A DNA stretch of 64,000 nt from Lachnoclostridium sp. An131 (GCF_002160825.1 NZ_NFLI01000007.1:118384-182383), one strand, 5' to 3'. Shown: positions 50,442 to 59,386, counted from the first letter of the stretch. The notes: generated from the sequence alone by a model not told the origin. Made by a program: numbers and translations.

Positions 50442-52136
50442 ATGATAATTGGAATTGACCTGGGAACGACAAACAGTCTGGCAGCATACTATGGGGAGGA
50501 CGGCCCAAGGATTATCCCGAACCGTCTCGGGAAGCACCTGACGCCGTCTGTGGTCAGCATGGACGAAGACGAGCAGATTTATGTGGGAGAGACCGCAAAG
50601 GAGCGTGGGCTTCTCTATCCGGGCAGTACAGCTTCTGTATTTAAACGGAGCATGGGAAGCACGAAAAAATTTGCCTTGGGAAAGAAGGAGTTTACAGCTG
50701 AAGAGCTTTCTTCCTTTGTGCTCCGCTCCTTGAAGGAGGATGCGGAAAGCTATCTGGGGGAGCCGGTGACGGAAGCGGTCATCAGCGTGCCAGCCTATTT
50801 TGACGATAAGCGCCGCAAGGCAACAAAGCGTGCCGGAGAGCTGGCAGGACTTAAGGTAGAGCGTATTATCAGTGAGCCTACGGCTGCGGCCATTGCCTAT
50901 GGGCTGTATGAAAAGACAAGAAATACGAAATTTCTCGTCTTTGATCTTGGCGGCGGGACCTTCGACGTCTCCATCCTGGAGCTTTTTGAAAATATTCTTG
51001 AGGTCCGGGCTGTGGCCGGGGACAACTATCTGGGCGGAGAAGACTTTACAGATGTGCTGGAAAAGCTGTTTCTTCAGAAAAAGAAGATAGATCCGGACAA
51101 GCTGGATGCAAAGACAAGAGGAATGATACATAAAGCAGCAGAGGACTGTAAGCTTGGCTTCACAGACAGCACCTGCAGCCTCTTTTCCTGCATCCTGGAT
51201 GGAAAGGAGGAGCAGCTGGAGATTACATTGAAGGAGTACGAGGAGCAGTGCGAGCCGCTTCTGGAGAAAATCCGGAAGCCGGTTCAGAGAAGCCTTTCGG
51301 ACGCACACATCAGGCTTTCGGATATTGATGTGATCGTTCTGGTGGGCGGCGCGACCCGTCTTCCTGTCGTGAAAAATTTCATCGTGAAGCTGTTTCGGAA
51401 GTTCCCGGACACGTCGGTACACCCTGACGAGGCGGTGGCGCTGGGAGCTGCGATTCAGGCCGCGATGAAGGAGCGGAACGCTGCTGTGAAGGAAGTAATT
51501 CTGACAGACGTATGCTCCTTTACGCTGGGTACGGAGGTCACCATCGACCGGGGAGGCGGAAGATTTGAGTCCGGGCATTACTGCCCGATCATAGAGCGGA
51601 ACACCGTGATTCCGGCCAGCCGTACAGAGAGGTTTTACACGATACGCGACGATCAGACAAAGCTTACGATCAATATCCTGCAGGGAGAGAGCCGGTTTGC
51701 GGCCAACAATCTGCTGCTCGGAGAGCTTACGGTAAATGTGCCGAAGAACCGGGCAGGCGAAGAAGCGGTAGACGTGACCTATACCTATGATATCAACTCT
51801 ATCCTGGAGGTGGAGGTCAAGGTAATATCCACAGGTGAGGTCAAAAAGCAGATCATCAAAAGCCAGGAAAATGAGATGACGGATGAGGAGATCGCGGAGC
51901 GCATGAAGGAGCTTTCCTATCTGAAAATTCATCCGAGGGATCAGGAGGAGAATAAGCTGCTGCTTCTGCGCGCGGAACGCATGTATGAGGAAAGTATGGG
52001 TGATGTACGGCGTTTCCTGGATCTGCAGATTCGAAGCTTTGAGGAAATCCTGAATACCCGGGACAGAGGAAAGATAGAAGAAGGACGGGAGGCCTTAAAG
52101 GAGGTCTTAAAGGAGATAGAAGAGGAAGAGCTGTAA
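50442..52136 (+). CDS. HscC-type Hsp70 chaperone
   Basis: This 564-residue Hsp70 has the nucleotide-binding domain motifs GIDLGTTNSLAAYY (residues 3-16), VFDLGGGTFDVSILE near 166, and VLVGGATRLPVVK near 302, then a beta substrate-binding domain (NTVIPASRTERFYT) and a short alpha lid. It is shorter than DnaK (about 610-640), as for HscC. It follows the J-like/TPR gene by 17 bp. No grpE or dnaJ is nearby, and no CIRCE element was found, so it is a second, specialised Hsp70 system in the genome. Confidence 0.9.
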   Translation: MIIGIDLGTTNSLAAYYGEDGPRIIPNRLGKHLTPSVVSMDEDEQIYVGETAKERGLLYPGSTASVFKRSMGSTKKFALGKKEFTAEELSSFVLRSLKEDAESYLGEPVTEAVISVPAYFDDKRRKATKRAGELAGLKVERIISEPTAAAIAYGLYEKTRNTKFLVFDLGGGTFDVSILELFENILEVRAVAGDNYLGGEDFTDVLEKLFLQKKKIDPDKLDAKTRGMIHKAAEDCKLGFTDSTCSLFSCILDGKEEQLEITLKEYEEQCEPLLEKIRKPVQRSLSDAHIRLSDIDVIVLVGGATRLPVVKNFIVKLFRKFPDTSVHPDEAVALGAAIQAAMKERNAAVKEVILTDVCSFTLGTEVTIDRGGGRFESGHYCPIIERNTVIPASRTERFYTIRDDQTKLTINILQGESRFAANNLLLGELTVNVPKNRAGEEAVDVTYTYDINSILEVEVKVISTGEVKKQIIKSQENEMTDEEIAERMKELSYLKIHPRDQEENKLLLLRAERMYEESMGDVRRFLDLQIRSFEEILNTRDRGKIEEGREALKEVLKEIEEEEL

Positions 52137-52216
52137 AAAATATCTCCGGTAAAGATGAAATTCCGGAGGCGGCTTTCCAGGAGCTGCCGCTGAAGATAAA
52201 GAGGAGGATATGAAAA

Positions 52217-52693
52217 ATGTCAATTGAAATCGTAAGAAGCTATTTTCGGGACTACGGAATGGAGAACCGAATTCTGGAATTTGACAGTTCCAGCGCGACC
52301 GTGGAGCTCGCGGCTCAGGCGGTAGGCTGCGAGCCGGCCAGAATCGCGAAGACACTGTCCTTTAAGGTAGAGGATCAGCCGATTCTGATTGTGGCGGCGG
52401 GAGACGCCAAGGTAGATAACACGAAATATAAGGCAAAGTTTCACAAGAAGGCCCAGATGCTGAAAGGGGATGAGGTGACGGAGCTCATCGGACATGCCAT
52501 CGGAGGCGTCTGCCCCTTTGGAGTCCCGGACAGTGTAGACGTCTACCTGGATGAGTCGCTGAGACGGTTTGAGACTGTATTTCCGGCGGCAGGAAGCGCG
52601 AACAGCGCGATTGAGCTTTCCATGGAAGAGCTTGAGAAATATTCCCGGGCGAAGGAGTGGATCGACGTCTGCAAGGGATGGCAGGAAGCATGA
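52217..52693 (+). CDS. YbaK/ProX-family aminoacyl-tRNA deacylase
   Basis: This 158-residue protein belongs to the YbaK/EbsC family that hydrolyses mischarged aminoacyl-tRNA (Cys-tRNA-Pro in YbaK). Family marks are AQAVGCEPARIAKTLSFKV, ILIVAAGDAKVDNTKYKAKF with the catalytic Lys region, and IGGVCPFGVP. AGAGGAGG precedes ATG 52217. It overlaps the siroheme gene by 4 bp (ATGA), so the two are coupled, although their functions seem unrelated. Confidence 0.88.
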   Translation: MSIEIVRSYFRDYGMENRILEFDSSSATVELAAQAVGCEPARIAKTLSFKVEDQPILIVAAGDAKVDNTKYKAKFHKKAQMLKGDEVTELIGHAIGGVCPFGVPDSVDVYLDESLRRFETVFPAAGSANSAIELSMEELEKYSRAKEWIDVCKGWQEA

Positions 52694-53175
52694 GCCGCTA
52701 TTTTCCCCTGTTTATCGATCTGGAAGGAAAGAAGATTACTGTGGTGGGAGCCGGGGCTGTCGCTTCGCGCAGAATCTGCACGCTTCTGGAATTTGGAGCC
52801 CGTATCACGGTGCTGGCGCCTGAGGCATCAGAAAAGGTCAAAAGCCTTTCGGGCGAGGGAAGACTGATATGGCGGAAGGAGGCGTACCGCCCGGGGCTTC
52901 CGGGCCTTTTTGACGGAGCGGTTCTGGCTTTGGCAGCTACAGATCAAAGAGAAGTGAATCTGGCGGTTGGAGAAGAGTGCAGAGAGCTTGGGATTCCGGT
53001 AAACCTTGCGGATGATAAAGAGAACTGTGATTTTTATTTTCCGGGCGTCGCACTCGGGGGCGGCATTGTGGCCGGAATCACAGCAGAAGGAAAGGATCAC
53101 AGGCTTGCAAAAGAGGTGGCAGCGGAGGTGAGAGGTCTGCTGGCACAAAGAGAAAGAGAGGCAGAAGAGTCATGA
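52690..53175 (+). CDS. Precorrin-2 dehydrogenase/sirohydrochlorin ferrochelatase (MET8-like)
   Basis: This 161-residue protein is the CysG N-terminal/MET8-type enzyme that oxidises precorrin-2 and inserts iron for siroheme. Rossmann NAD-binding GKKITVVGAGAVASRRICTL near residue 11, then NLADDKENCDFYFPG near 103 are typical. It is shorter than the full CysG, which has an added methyltransferase, so precorrin-2 must be made by another enzyme (CobA type). It begins inside the YbaK stop and overlaps hemB by 4 bp. Confidence 0.88.
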   Translation: MSRYFPLFIDLEGKKITVVGAGAVASRRICTLLEFGARITVLAPEASEKVKSLSGEGRLIWRKEAYRPGLPGLFDGAVLALAATDQREVNLAVGEECRELGIPVNLADDKENCDFYFPGVALGGGIVAGITAEGKDHRLAKEVAAEVRGLLAQREREAEES

Positions 53176-54167
53176 CGGACAATATGGATATGAGTATCAG
53201 GCCCAGGCGCCTGAGAAAAGGAAGCGTTTTGCGGAAAATGGTAAGAGAGACACGGATGGATAAAAGCTCGCTGATTTATCCGCTTTTTGTAAAGGAAGGG
53301 ACAGGTGTAAAGGAAGAGATCCCGACGATGCCCGGACAGTACCGCTACAGCATTGACCAGCTCTCCTTTGCGCTGGAGGAAGTGGTGAAAGCGGGCGTGG
53401 GAAGCGTGATGTTTTTCGGAATTCCGGATCACAAGGATGCCTGCGGAAGCGGCGCTTACGCGGAGGACGGAATCGTGCAGAAGGCGTTTCGGGAGGCGAA
53501 GAAGCAGTTTCCGGATCTCTACTGCATCGGTGACGTCTGCATGTGCGAGTACACCTCTCACGGGCATTGCGGAATCCTGAAGGGCGATTATGTGGACAAT
53601 GACAGGACGCTGGAATATCTGGCGAAAATTGCCCTGTCCCAGGTACAGGCGGGAGCAGATATGGTAGCGCCCTCTGATATGATGGATGGCCGTGTGGCAG
53701 CTATTCGTGAGCTTCTCGATGAGCACGGATACCTGGAGACGCCCATCATGTCCTACGCGGTAAAATATGCGTCAGCCTTCTACGGTCCCTTCCGTGACGC
53801 GGCGGGAAGCGCTCCGGCCTTTGGCGACCGCAAATCCTATCAGATGGATTATCACAACCGCCGGGAGGCTGTGAAGGAGGCCCTTCTCGATGTGGAAGAG
53901 GGCGCGGATATCATTATGGTGAAGCCGGCTATGAGCTATCTGGATGTAGTTTCTGAGGTAAAGGAAAATACAGTCCTGCCGATAGCAGCTTACAGCGTAA
54001 GCGGCGAGTATTCCATGATCAAGGCAGCAGGCTCCCTTGGCTACGTGGATGAGGCGGCCATTATCTGCGAGACAGCTGCAAGCGCCTACAGGGCAGGCGT
54101 GGATCTGTACCTTACTTATTTTGCAAAAGAGCTTGCGGGCTTCATGGATGAAGGGAGAATCGGATAA
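53172..54167 (+). CDS. hemB: Delta-aminolevulinic acid dehydratase (porphobilinogen synthase)
   Basis: HemB (331 aa) condenses two ALA molecules into porphobilinogen. The active-site lysines are in YAVKYASAFYGPFRDAAGSA (near residue 200) and IMVKPAMSYLD (near 252); the zinc cysteines are in DVCMCEYTSHGHCG near 120. It begins inside the preceding stop and shares one base with the hemL start (TAATG), so the three tetrapyrrole genes are tightly coupled. hemA, hemC and hemD are not in the cluster. Confidence 0.96.
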   Translation: MTDNMDMSIRPRRLRKGSVLRKMVRETRMDKSSLIYPLFVKEGTGVKEEIPTMPGQYRYSIDQLSFALEEVVKAGVGSVMFFGIPDHKDACGSGAYAEDGIVQKAFREAKKQFPDLYCIGDVCMCEYTSHGHCGILKGDYVDNDRTLEYLAKIALSQVQAGADMVAPSDMMDGRVAAIRELLDEHGYLETPIMSYAVKYASAFYGPFRDAAGSAPAFGDRKSYQMDYHNRREAVKEALLDVEEGADIIMVKPAMSYLDVVSEVKENTVLPIAAYSVSGEYSMIKAAGSLGYVDEAAIICETAASAYRAGVDLYLTYFAKELAGFMDEGRIG

Positions 54168-55453
54168 TGACGAGATCGGAGATGCTTTTTACTGAGGCTG
54201 CGCGCTTTATTCCGGGTGGCGTGAATTCTCCGGTGCGGGCCTTTGGATCGGTGGGAGAGACGCCCCGTTTCATTGCGTCGGCAAAGGGCGCTTATATGAC
54301 AGATGTGGATGGGAATACCTATCTGGATTTTGTGGGCTCCTGGGGCCCCATGATTCTGGGACACAGCCATCCCGTGATCCTGGAAGCGGTGCAGGAGGCC
54401 TGCCGGGAGGGCTTAAGCTTTGGAGCGGCTACAGAACGGGAGGTAGAGATGGCAGAGCTCATCTGCAGCCTGGTGCCGTCCATTGACATGGTCCGCATGG
54501 TAAACTCCGGTACGGAGGCTGTTATGAGCGCTATCCGTGTGGCCAGAGGGTTTACAGGCCGCAGTAAAATTGTAAAATTTGCGGGCTGCTACCATGGTCA
54601 CAGCGACTCAATGCTGGTGAAGGCGGGATCCGGCGTAATGACTGCGGGAATTCCGGACAGCGCAGGTGTGCCGGCAGGCTGTACGCAGGATACCCTCACC
54701 GCCGTCTACAATGATTTGGAGAGTGTGAAGGAGCTCTTCCAGGCCTGCGGTTCTGAGATTGCGGCGGTCATCGTAGAGCCGGTGGCTGCCAATATGGGCG
54801 TGGTGCTTCCGGAAAAAGGCTTTCTGGAAGGGCTTCGCAGGGTGTGTGACGAGTATGGCGCTCTGTTGATTTTTGACGAGGTGATCACGGGCTTCCGTCT
54901 GAGCCTGTCCGGAGCGCAGGGATACTTTGGCGTCCGTCCGGATCTGACTACCTTTGGAAAGATTATCGGCGGCGGTATGCCGGTGGGCGCTTATGGAGGC
55001 AGGAGAGAGGTCATGGAGCTTATCGCGCCTTCCGGACCGGTCTATCAGGCTGGCACCTTAAGCGGAAACCCTGTTGCGATGGCGGCGGGACTGGCAGGCC
55101 TTCGGCTTCTTCGGGATACGCCGGGCTTCTATGAGGATCTGAATCAGAAGGCGGACCGCTTTTTTGAAGGCATGAAGGATGCGCTTGCAGAGGCAGGAAA
55201 GCCCTGGCAGCTGAATCATATCGGTTCTCTGGGCTGTATTTTCTTTACGAAAGGCCCGGTGTCCAATTATGCCCAGGCAAAGACGTCGGACACAAAGGCG
55301 TTCGCAGAGTATTTTTCCTTTATGCTGAGACAGGGAATCTATCTTGCGCCCTCCCAGTTTGAAGCCATGTTCCTTTCTGCGGCGATGACAGACGGGGAGC
55401 TGGAAGGAGTGCTGGAGAGCTTTAAAAATTATCTGAAAGAGAGTCAGTTCTAA
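54167..55453 (+). CDS. hemL: Glutamate-1-semialdehyde 2,1-aminomutase
   Basis: HemL (428 aa) makes ALA from glutamate-1-semialdehyde in the C5 pathway, so a HemA is expected elsewhere. The PLP lysine is in TTFGKIIGGGMPVGAYGG near residue 266; IPGGVNSPVRAF at the N-terminus and NSGTEAVMSAIRVARG near 111 are family marks. The start ATG overlaps the hemB stop. It is followed 12 bp later by a lactonase gene. Confidence 0.96.
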   Translation: MTRSEMLFTEAARFIPGGVNSPVRAFGSVGETPRFIASAKGAYMTDVDGNTYLDFVGSWGPMILGHSHPVILEAVQEACREGLSFGAATEREVEMAELICSLVPSIDMVRMVNSGTEAVMSAIRVARGFTGRSKIVKFAGCYHGHSDSMLVKAGSGVMTAGIPDSAGVPAGCTQDTLTAVYNDLESVKELFQACGSEIAAVIVEPVAANMGVVLPEKGFLEGLRRVCDEYGALLIFDEVITGFRLSLSGAQGYFGVRPDLTTFGKIIGGGMPVGAYGGRREVMELIAPSGPVYQAGTLSGNPVAMAAGLAGLRLLRDTPGFYEDLNQKADRFFEGMKDALAEAGKPWQLNHIGSLGCIFFTKGPVSNYAQAKTSDTKAFAEYFSFMLRQGIYLAPSQFEAMFLSAAMTDGELEGVLESFKNYLKESQF

Positions 55454-55465
55454 GAGGAGGTCAGT

Positions 55466-56527
55466 ATGGACGAAAAGAAGTACGTAGCTTATGTAGGCAC
55501 CTACACCCATGGGAACAGCGTGGGCATCCATCTGTTTGATCTGGATGTGGAGAATGGCAGTATGACAGAGCGCAAGGTCATTCCCATCAACAACCCTTCC
55601 TACATTAAAATGTCGCACAACGGAAAGTTCCTGTACTCTATTGCAGATGAGGGAGTCCGTTCCTTTACCGTGCTTCCGGACGGAGATCTGGAGCCCTTAA
55701 ACTGTGCCAGCATAGAGGGAATGAGGGGGTGCTATCTCTCTACGGATAAGGAGGATCACTATCTCTTTGTGGCTGGCTGGCATGACGGCAAGGTGACGGT
55801 AATGCGCCTGAATGAGGACGGAACGGTAGGAAAGATGACGGACGAGGTCTTTCACAAGGGCCTTGGAAGCGTGGCGGAGCGCAATTTCCGCCCACATGTC
55901 AACTGTGTGAATCTGACGCCGGACGGAAAATATCTCTGCGCGGTTGATCTGGGAACGGATCAGATCAAAATCTATAAGTTTGATCAGAGGTCGGGAAAAA
56001 TCGCCCTGTATGATCTGCTGTTCTGCGAGCTGGAATCGGCGCCCCGCATCATTAAATTCAGCAGGGACGGAAGGTTCGCCTATGTGATCAGTGAGCTGAA
56101 AAACTATATTTCTGTCTACAGCTATGACGGAAGCGGAAAGAATCCTTCCTTTGAGCTTCTTCAGAAGGTGCCTACGCTGAACGATTATCATTCGGCTACC
56201 AGCGCTGCCTGCGCCCTGCGCTTTTCCAAGGACGGGACAAAGGTTCTCTGCACGAATGCAGGGGACAATACAGCGGGCCTTTTCCATGTGGATTTGAAAA
56301 CAGGACTCCTGGAAAAGATCTGTATCCTTCCTGTCAGCGGCGATTATCCGAAGGCGATAGATTTCTTCCCGGATAACCGGCATATCATGTCCCTGAACCA
56401 TGAAAGCAATACGATTACAATTTTTGAGGTTCATTACGACAAGAAATACTTTACGATGAAGGGGCATCCTATTCCGATTGAGACGCCAAACTGCATTCTG
56501 GTTTCTGAGGTATATGGGCAGAATTAG
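55466..56527 (+). CDS. Lactonase/6-phosphogluconolactonase-like beta-propeller
   Basis: This 353-residue protein is a seven-bladed beta-propeller of the lactonase family: YVGTYTHGNSVGIHLFDLD at the start, YIKMSHNGKFLYSIADEG, VNLTPDGKYLCAVDLGTDQI near 150 and AIDFFPDNRHIMSLNHES near 295. Some members hydrolyse 6-phosphogluconolactone, others have no proven reaction. AGAGGAGG precedes ATG 55466. It is the last gene of the YbaK-MET8-hemB-hemL run; no zwf or gnd gene is adjacent. Confidence 0.87.
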   Translation: MDEKKYVAYVGTYTHGNSVGIHLFDLDVENGSMTERKVIPINNPSYIKMSHNGKFLYSIADEGVRSFTVLPDGDLEPLNCASIEGMRGCYLSTDKEDHYLFVAGWHDGKVTVMRLNEDGTVGKMTDEVFHKGLGSVAERNFRPHVNCVNLTPDGKYLCAVDLGTDQIKIYKFDQRSGKIALYDLLFCELESAPRIIKFSRDGRFAYVISELKNYISVYSYDGSGKNPSFELLQKVPTLNDYHSATSAACALRFSKDGTKVLCTNAGDNTAGLFHVDLKTGLLEKICILPVSGDYPKAIDFFPDNRHIMSLNHESNTITIFEVHYDKKYFTMKGHPIPIETPNCILVSEVYGQN

Positions 56528-56632
56528 GGCGCTTCCAGGATGCGCTGGCCTTTGGGGAGCCGTCGCAGCCTTTTGGTCTGCGTTCCGGGCCCTTTTGTAT
56601 CAATAAAAGTACAAACTTTTTGGGGCCAGGGC

Positions 56633-56661
56633 TTGAAAAACCAGAGAAAAGCACATAAAAT
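56633..56661 (+). promoter_or_regulatory. Promoter of pduL-ackA
   Basis: TTGAAA (56633-56638), a 17-bp spacer, TAAAAT (56656-56661). Confidence 0.7.
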
Positions 56662-56766
56662 GTAAATAAGACCGCGCACCTTTCTGGCGGGAATGTGAAG
56701 CTTCATACCAGAACGAGGGAGCGGATTTGTGAAACAGCACTACAATTAAGAAAAGGAGAATGTATC

Positions 56767-57333
56767 ATGAAATTCATCGTTGAAACATCTGCACGTCACG
56801 TACATGTAACCCAGGAGGATCTGGAGACTCTGTTCGGCAAGGGTTATGAGCTGACAAAGAAAAAGGATCTGTCTCAGCCGGGCCAGTTTGCCTGCAATGA
56901 GAAGGTAAAGATCGTAGGAAGCAAGAAAGAAATGATGGCTTCCATTCTCGGACCGGTACGTCCGGAGACCCAGATTGAGCTGTCTCTGACAGACGCACGT
57001 TCCATCGGTGTGGTGGCTCCGATTCGCGAGTCTGGCGATGTGGCAGGCAGCGGCGCATGCAAGCTGGTAGGACCTGCAGGAGAGGTAGAGCTGAAGGAAG
57101 GTGTGATCGCTGCGAAGCGTCATATCCATGCGACTCCCGAGGATGCGGAGAAGATGGGCGTAAAGGACAAGGATATCGTATCTGTGAAAATTGATACAGA
57201 CGGAAGAAGCCTGATCTTCGGAGATGTAGTCGTACGTGTAAGCCCCAAGTATGCCCTGGCTATGCACATTGATACGGATGAGTCCAATGCAGCAGGCTGC
57301 GCGGGAGAGGTATACGGCGAGATCGTAAAATAA
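56767..57333 (+). CDS. pduL: Phosphate propanoyl/acetyltransferase PduL
   Basis: PduL (188 aa) exchanges CoA for phosphate on acyl-CoA. It has the duplicated PduL beta-barrel with the metal-binding SARHVHVT (His pair, residues 8-15) and AAKRHIHATPEDA near 115, and the VRPETQIELSLTDARSIGV block near 62. It begins directly with the catalytic domain and lacks the N-terminal encapsulation peptide of microcompartment forms, so it should be cytosolic. ATG 56767 has AAAAGGAGA upstream. ackA follows after 55 bp, and no pta gene is in the window. Confidence 0.93.
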   Translation: MKFIVETSARHVHVTQEDLETLFGKGYELTKKKDLSQPGQFACNEKVKIVGSKKEMMASILGPVRPETQIELSLTDARSIGVVAPIRESGDVAGSGACKLVGPAGEVELKEGVIAAKRHIHATPEDAEKMGVKDKDIVSVKIDTDGRSLIFGDVVVRVSPKYALAMHIDTDESNAAGCAGEVYGEIVK

Positions 57334-57388
57334 AAGCGAAGGCAGGGCGTACAGGCCCGAATATATGAATGAAAGGGAATACATAGTT

Positions 57389-58582
57389 ATGAAGATTTTA
57401 GTATTGAACTGCGGAAGCTCTTCTCTGAAATATCAGCTGATTGATATGGACAATGAGAGCGTAATGGCAAAAGGCCTCTGTGAGAGAATTGGAATCGAAG
57501 GCTCCAAGCTGACCCATAAGGCAAACGGCAAGGAGATGGTAGTCGAAGAGCCTATGCCGAAGCATACCGAGGCAATTTCCCTGGTTATGAAGGCTCTGGT
57601 AGATCCGGAGTACGGCGTAATCAAGGATACCAGCGAGATTTCCGCAGTAGGACACCGCGTACTGCACGGCGGCATCAAGTTTACCGAATCCATCAAGGTA
57701 AATGAGGATGTAAAAGCGACTATCCGTGAGTGCTTCGACCTGGGACCGCTGCACAATCCGGCGAACCTGATGGGTATCGAGGCATGCGAGGAGGCTATGC
57801 CCGGCGTTCCGAATGTAGCTGTATTTGACACCACCTTTGGTATGGCTATGCCGGAGAAGGCTTATCTTTATGCGATTCCGCATGAGTATTACGAAAAATA
57901 CAGCATCCGCCGCTACGGCTTCCACGGCACCAGCCATATGTTCGTATCCGGCGAGGCGCTCAAATTTGCAGACCTGGATCCGGAGAAGGGCCGCGTTATC
58001 GTATGCCACCTGGGCAACGGCGCCAGCATTTCCGCATCCATCGGCGGCAAGTGCGTAGATACCTCCATGGGACTTACCCCACTGGAAGGTCTGATCATGG
58101 GAACCAGAAGCGGTGACCTTGACCCGGCTATCCTGCAGTTTATCTGCAACAAGGAGGGCAAGGACGTGAACGAGATGCTGAACATTCTGAACAAGAAGTC
58201 CGGTATCCTCGGCATGAGCGGCGGAGTTTCCAGCGACTTCCGTGACGTGGAGAAGGCGGCTGAGCAGGGCAATCATCTGGCAGAGGTGGCTCTGGAGGCC
58301 TTTGTATACCGTGTGGCGAAGTACATCGGCGCTTATACGGCAGCCATGAACGGTGTGGACGCCATCGCATTTACTGCCGGCGTAGGCGAGAATGACAAGA
58401 TCAGACGGAAGGCTATCTGCGATTACCTCGGATACCTTGGCGTGGAGATCGACGACGAGGCGAATGACTGCCGCGGACAGCTGCGCATGATTTCTACTCC
58501 GGCCTCCAAGGTGAAGGTAATGATTCTTCCGACAAACGAGGAGCTGGCCATTGCACGGGAGACCCTCCGCCTGGTACAGTAA
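57389..58582 (+). CDS. ackA: Acetate kinase
   Basis: AckA (397 aa) makes ATP and acetate from acetyl-phosphate. It begins MKILVLNCGSSSLKYQLIDM; the catalytic block VGHRVLHGGIKF and DTTFGMAMPEKAYLYAIPHE (His/Arg region) and HGTSHMFVSG follow. Length is standard. ATG 57389 is chosen over ATG 57365, because it begins the family N-terminus. With PduL, it forms an acetyl-CoA to acetate energy module. The next promoter begins only 17 bp after its stop. Confidence 0.97.
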   Translation: MKILVLNCGSSSLKYQLIDMDNESVMAKGLCERIGIEGSKLTHKANGKEMVVEEPMPKHTEAISLVMKALVDPEYGVIKDTSEISAVGHRVLHGGIKFTESIKVNEDVKATIRECFDLGPLHNPANLMGIEACEEAMPGVPNVAVFDTTFGMAMPEKAYLYAIPHEYYEKYSIRRYGFHGTSHMFVSGEALKFADLDPEKGRVIVCHLGNGASISASIGGKCVDTSMGLTPLEGLIMGTRSGDLDPAILQFICNKEGKDVNEMLNILNKKSGILGMSGGVSSDFRDVEKAAEQGNHLAEVALEAFVYRVAKYIGAYTAAMNGVDAIAFTAGVGENDKIRRKAICDYLGYLGVEIDDEANDCRGQLRMISTPASKVKVMILPTNEELAIARETLRLVQ

Positions 58583-58598
58583 AGTAAATATTTTTTAC

Positions 58599-58627
58599 TT
58601 GACAAACCTCCTTACAATGAGTATAAT
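58599..58627 (+). promoter_or_regulatory. Consensus promoter of yceD-rpmF
   Basis: TTGACA (58599-58604), a 17-bp spacer, TATAAT (58622-58627): a perfect sigma-A promoter. Confidence 0.88.
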
Positions 58628-58653
58628 AGCCTAGTGTGCATTGGGAGAGAACT

Positions 58654-59175
58654 ATGCTGATCAATCTGACAGATGTTTTGTCCTGTGATGAAAAAGTGGT
58701 AAAGAGGACAGTGGAGACAGAGCTTAAGTCTTTCGATACAGGCTTGGGATGCTATCCCCTGTCGGAGGAAGAACCGCTTCAGCTTACGCTTACGAACCTC
58801 GGCAAAGACAAGCTGCTGATCGAAGGAAGCGTAAAGGTCAAGACGGAGATTCCCTGTGACCGCTGCCTGACCAAGGTAGAGACGCTGATTCCCCTCACGA
58901 TTTCCAGGGAGGTGGATATGAAGCAGACTGCGGAGGGCAGAATTGATGATCTGGACGAAACCGATTTTATCATTGGGTACAACCTGGACACAGAAAAGCT
59001 TGTGTACGGTGAGCTTCTGGTCAACTGGCCCATGAAGACGCTGTGCAGAGAGGACTGCAAGGGTATCTGCAGGAAATGCGGCAGGAATCTGAATGAAGGT
59101 CCCTGCGGCTGTGATACAGTGGAGTTGGACCCGAGAATGGCGGTCATAGCCGAGATATTTAAGAACAGTAATTAG
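58654..59175 (+). CDS. YceD/DUF177 family protein
   Basis: This 173-residue protein is of the YceD (DUF177) family that is almost always encoded before rpmF and is linked to 23S rRNA or large-subunit biogenesis. The C-terminal half carries the cysteine set in CDRC and LCREDCKGICRKCGRNLNEG then CGC, a likely metal site. ATG 58654 follows GGGAGAG. Fourteen base pairs separate it from rpmF, so they share the consensus promoter at 58599-58627. Confidence 0.92.
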   Translation: MLINLTDVLSCDEKVVKRTVETELKSFDTGLGCYPLSEEEPLQLTLTNLGKDKLLIEGSVKVKTEIPCDRCLTKVETLIPLTISREVDMKQTAEGRIDDLDETDFIIGYNLDTEKLVYGELLVNWPMKTLCREDCKGICRKCGRNLNEGPCGCDTVELDPRMAVIAEIFKNSN

Positions 59176-59189
59176 AGGAGGTGTAACCT

Positions 59190-59372
59190 GTGTCTATTTG
59201 TCCTAAGAATAAATCTTCCAAGGGAAGAAGAGATAAGAGAAGAGCAAACTGGAAGATGAGCACGATGAATCTTGTAAAGTGCAGTAAGTGCGGAGCTCTG
59301 ATGATGCCTCATCGTGTTTGCAAGTCCTGCGGAAGCTACAACAAAAAAGAGATTATCGCTGTAGAGGATTAA
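59190..59372 (+). CDS. rpmF: 50S ribosomal protein L32 (zinc-ribbon form)
   Basis: L32 (60 aa) starts at GTG 59190, with GAGGAGG 8 bp upstream, as MSICPKNKSSKGRRDKRRAN. It has a complete zinc ribbon, CSKCGALMMPHRVCKSCG, so this is the zinc-binding (C+) paralog rather than the zinc-free one. A strong terminator follows. The plsX-acpP genes that often follow rpmF are absent here. Confidence 0.97.
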   Translation: MSICPKNKSSKGRRDKRRANWKMSTMNLVKCSKCGALMMPHRVCKSCGSYNKKEIIAVED

Positions 59373-59386
59373 TCTGAAACTGAAAG

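Noticed and set aside
50271..51932. Long open frame antisense to the Hsp70 gene
   Set aside because: Same reason: the opposite strand encodes a clear Hsp70 with all motifs.
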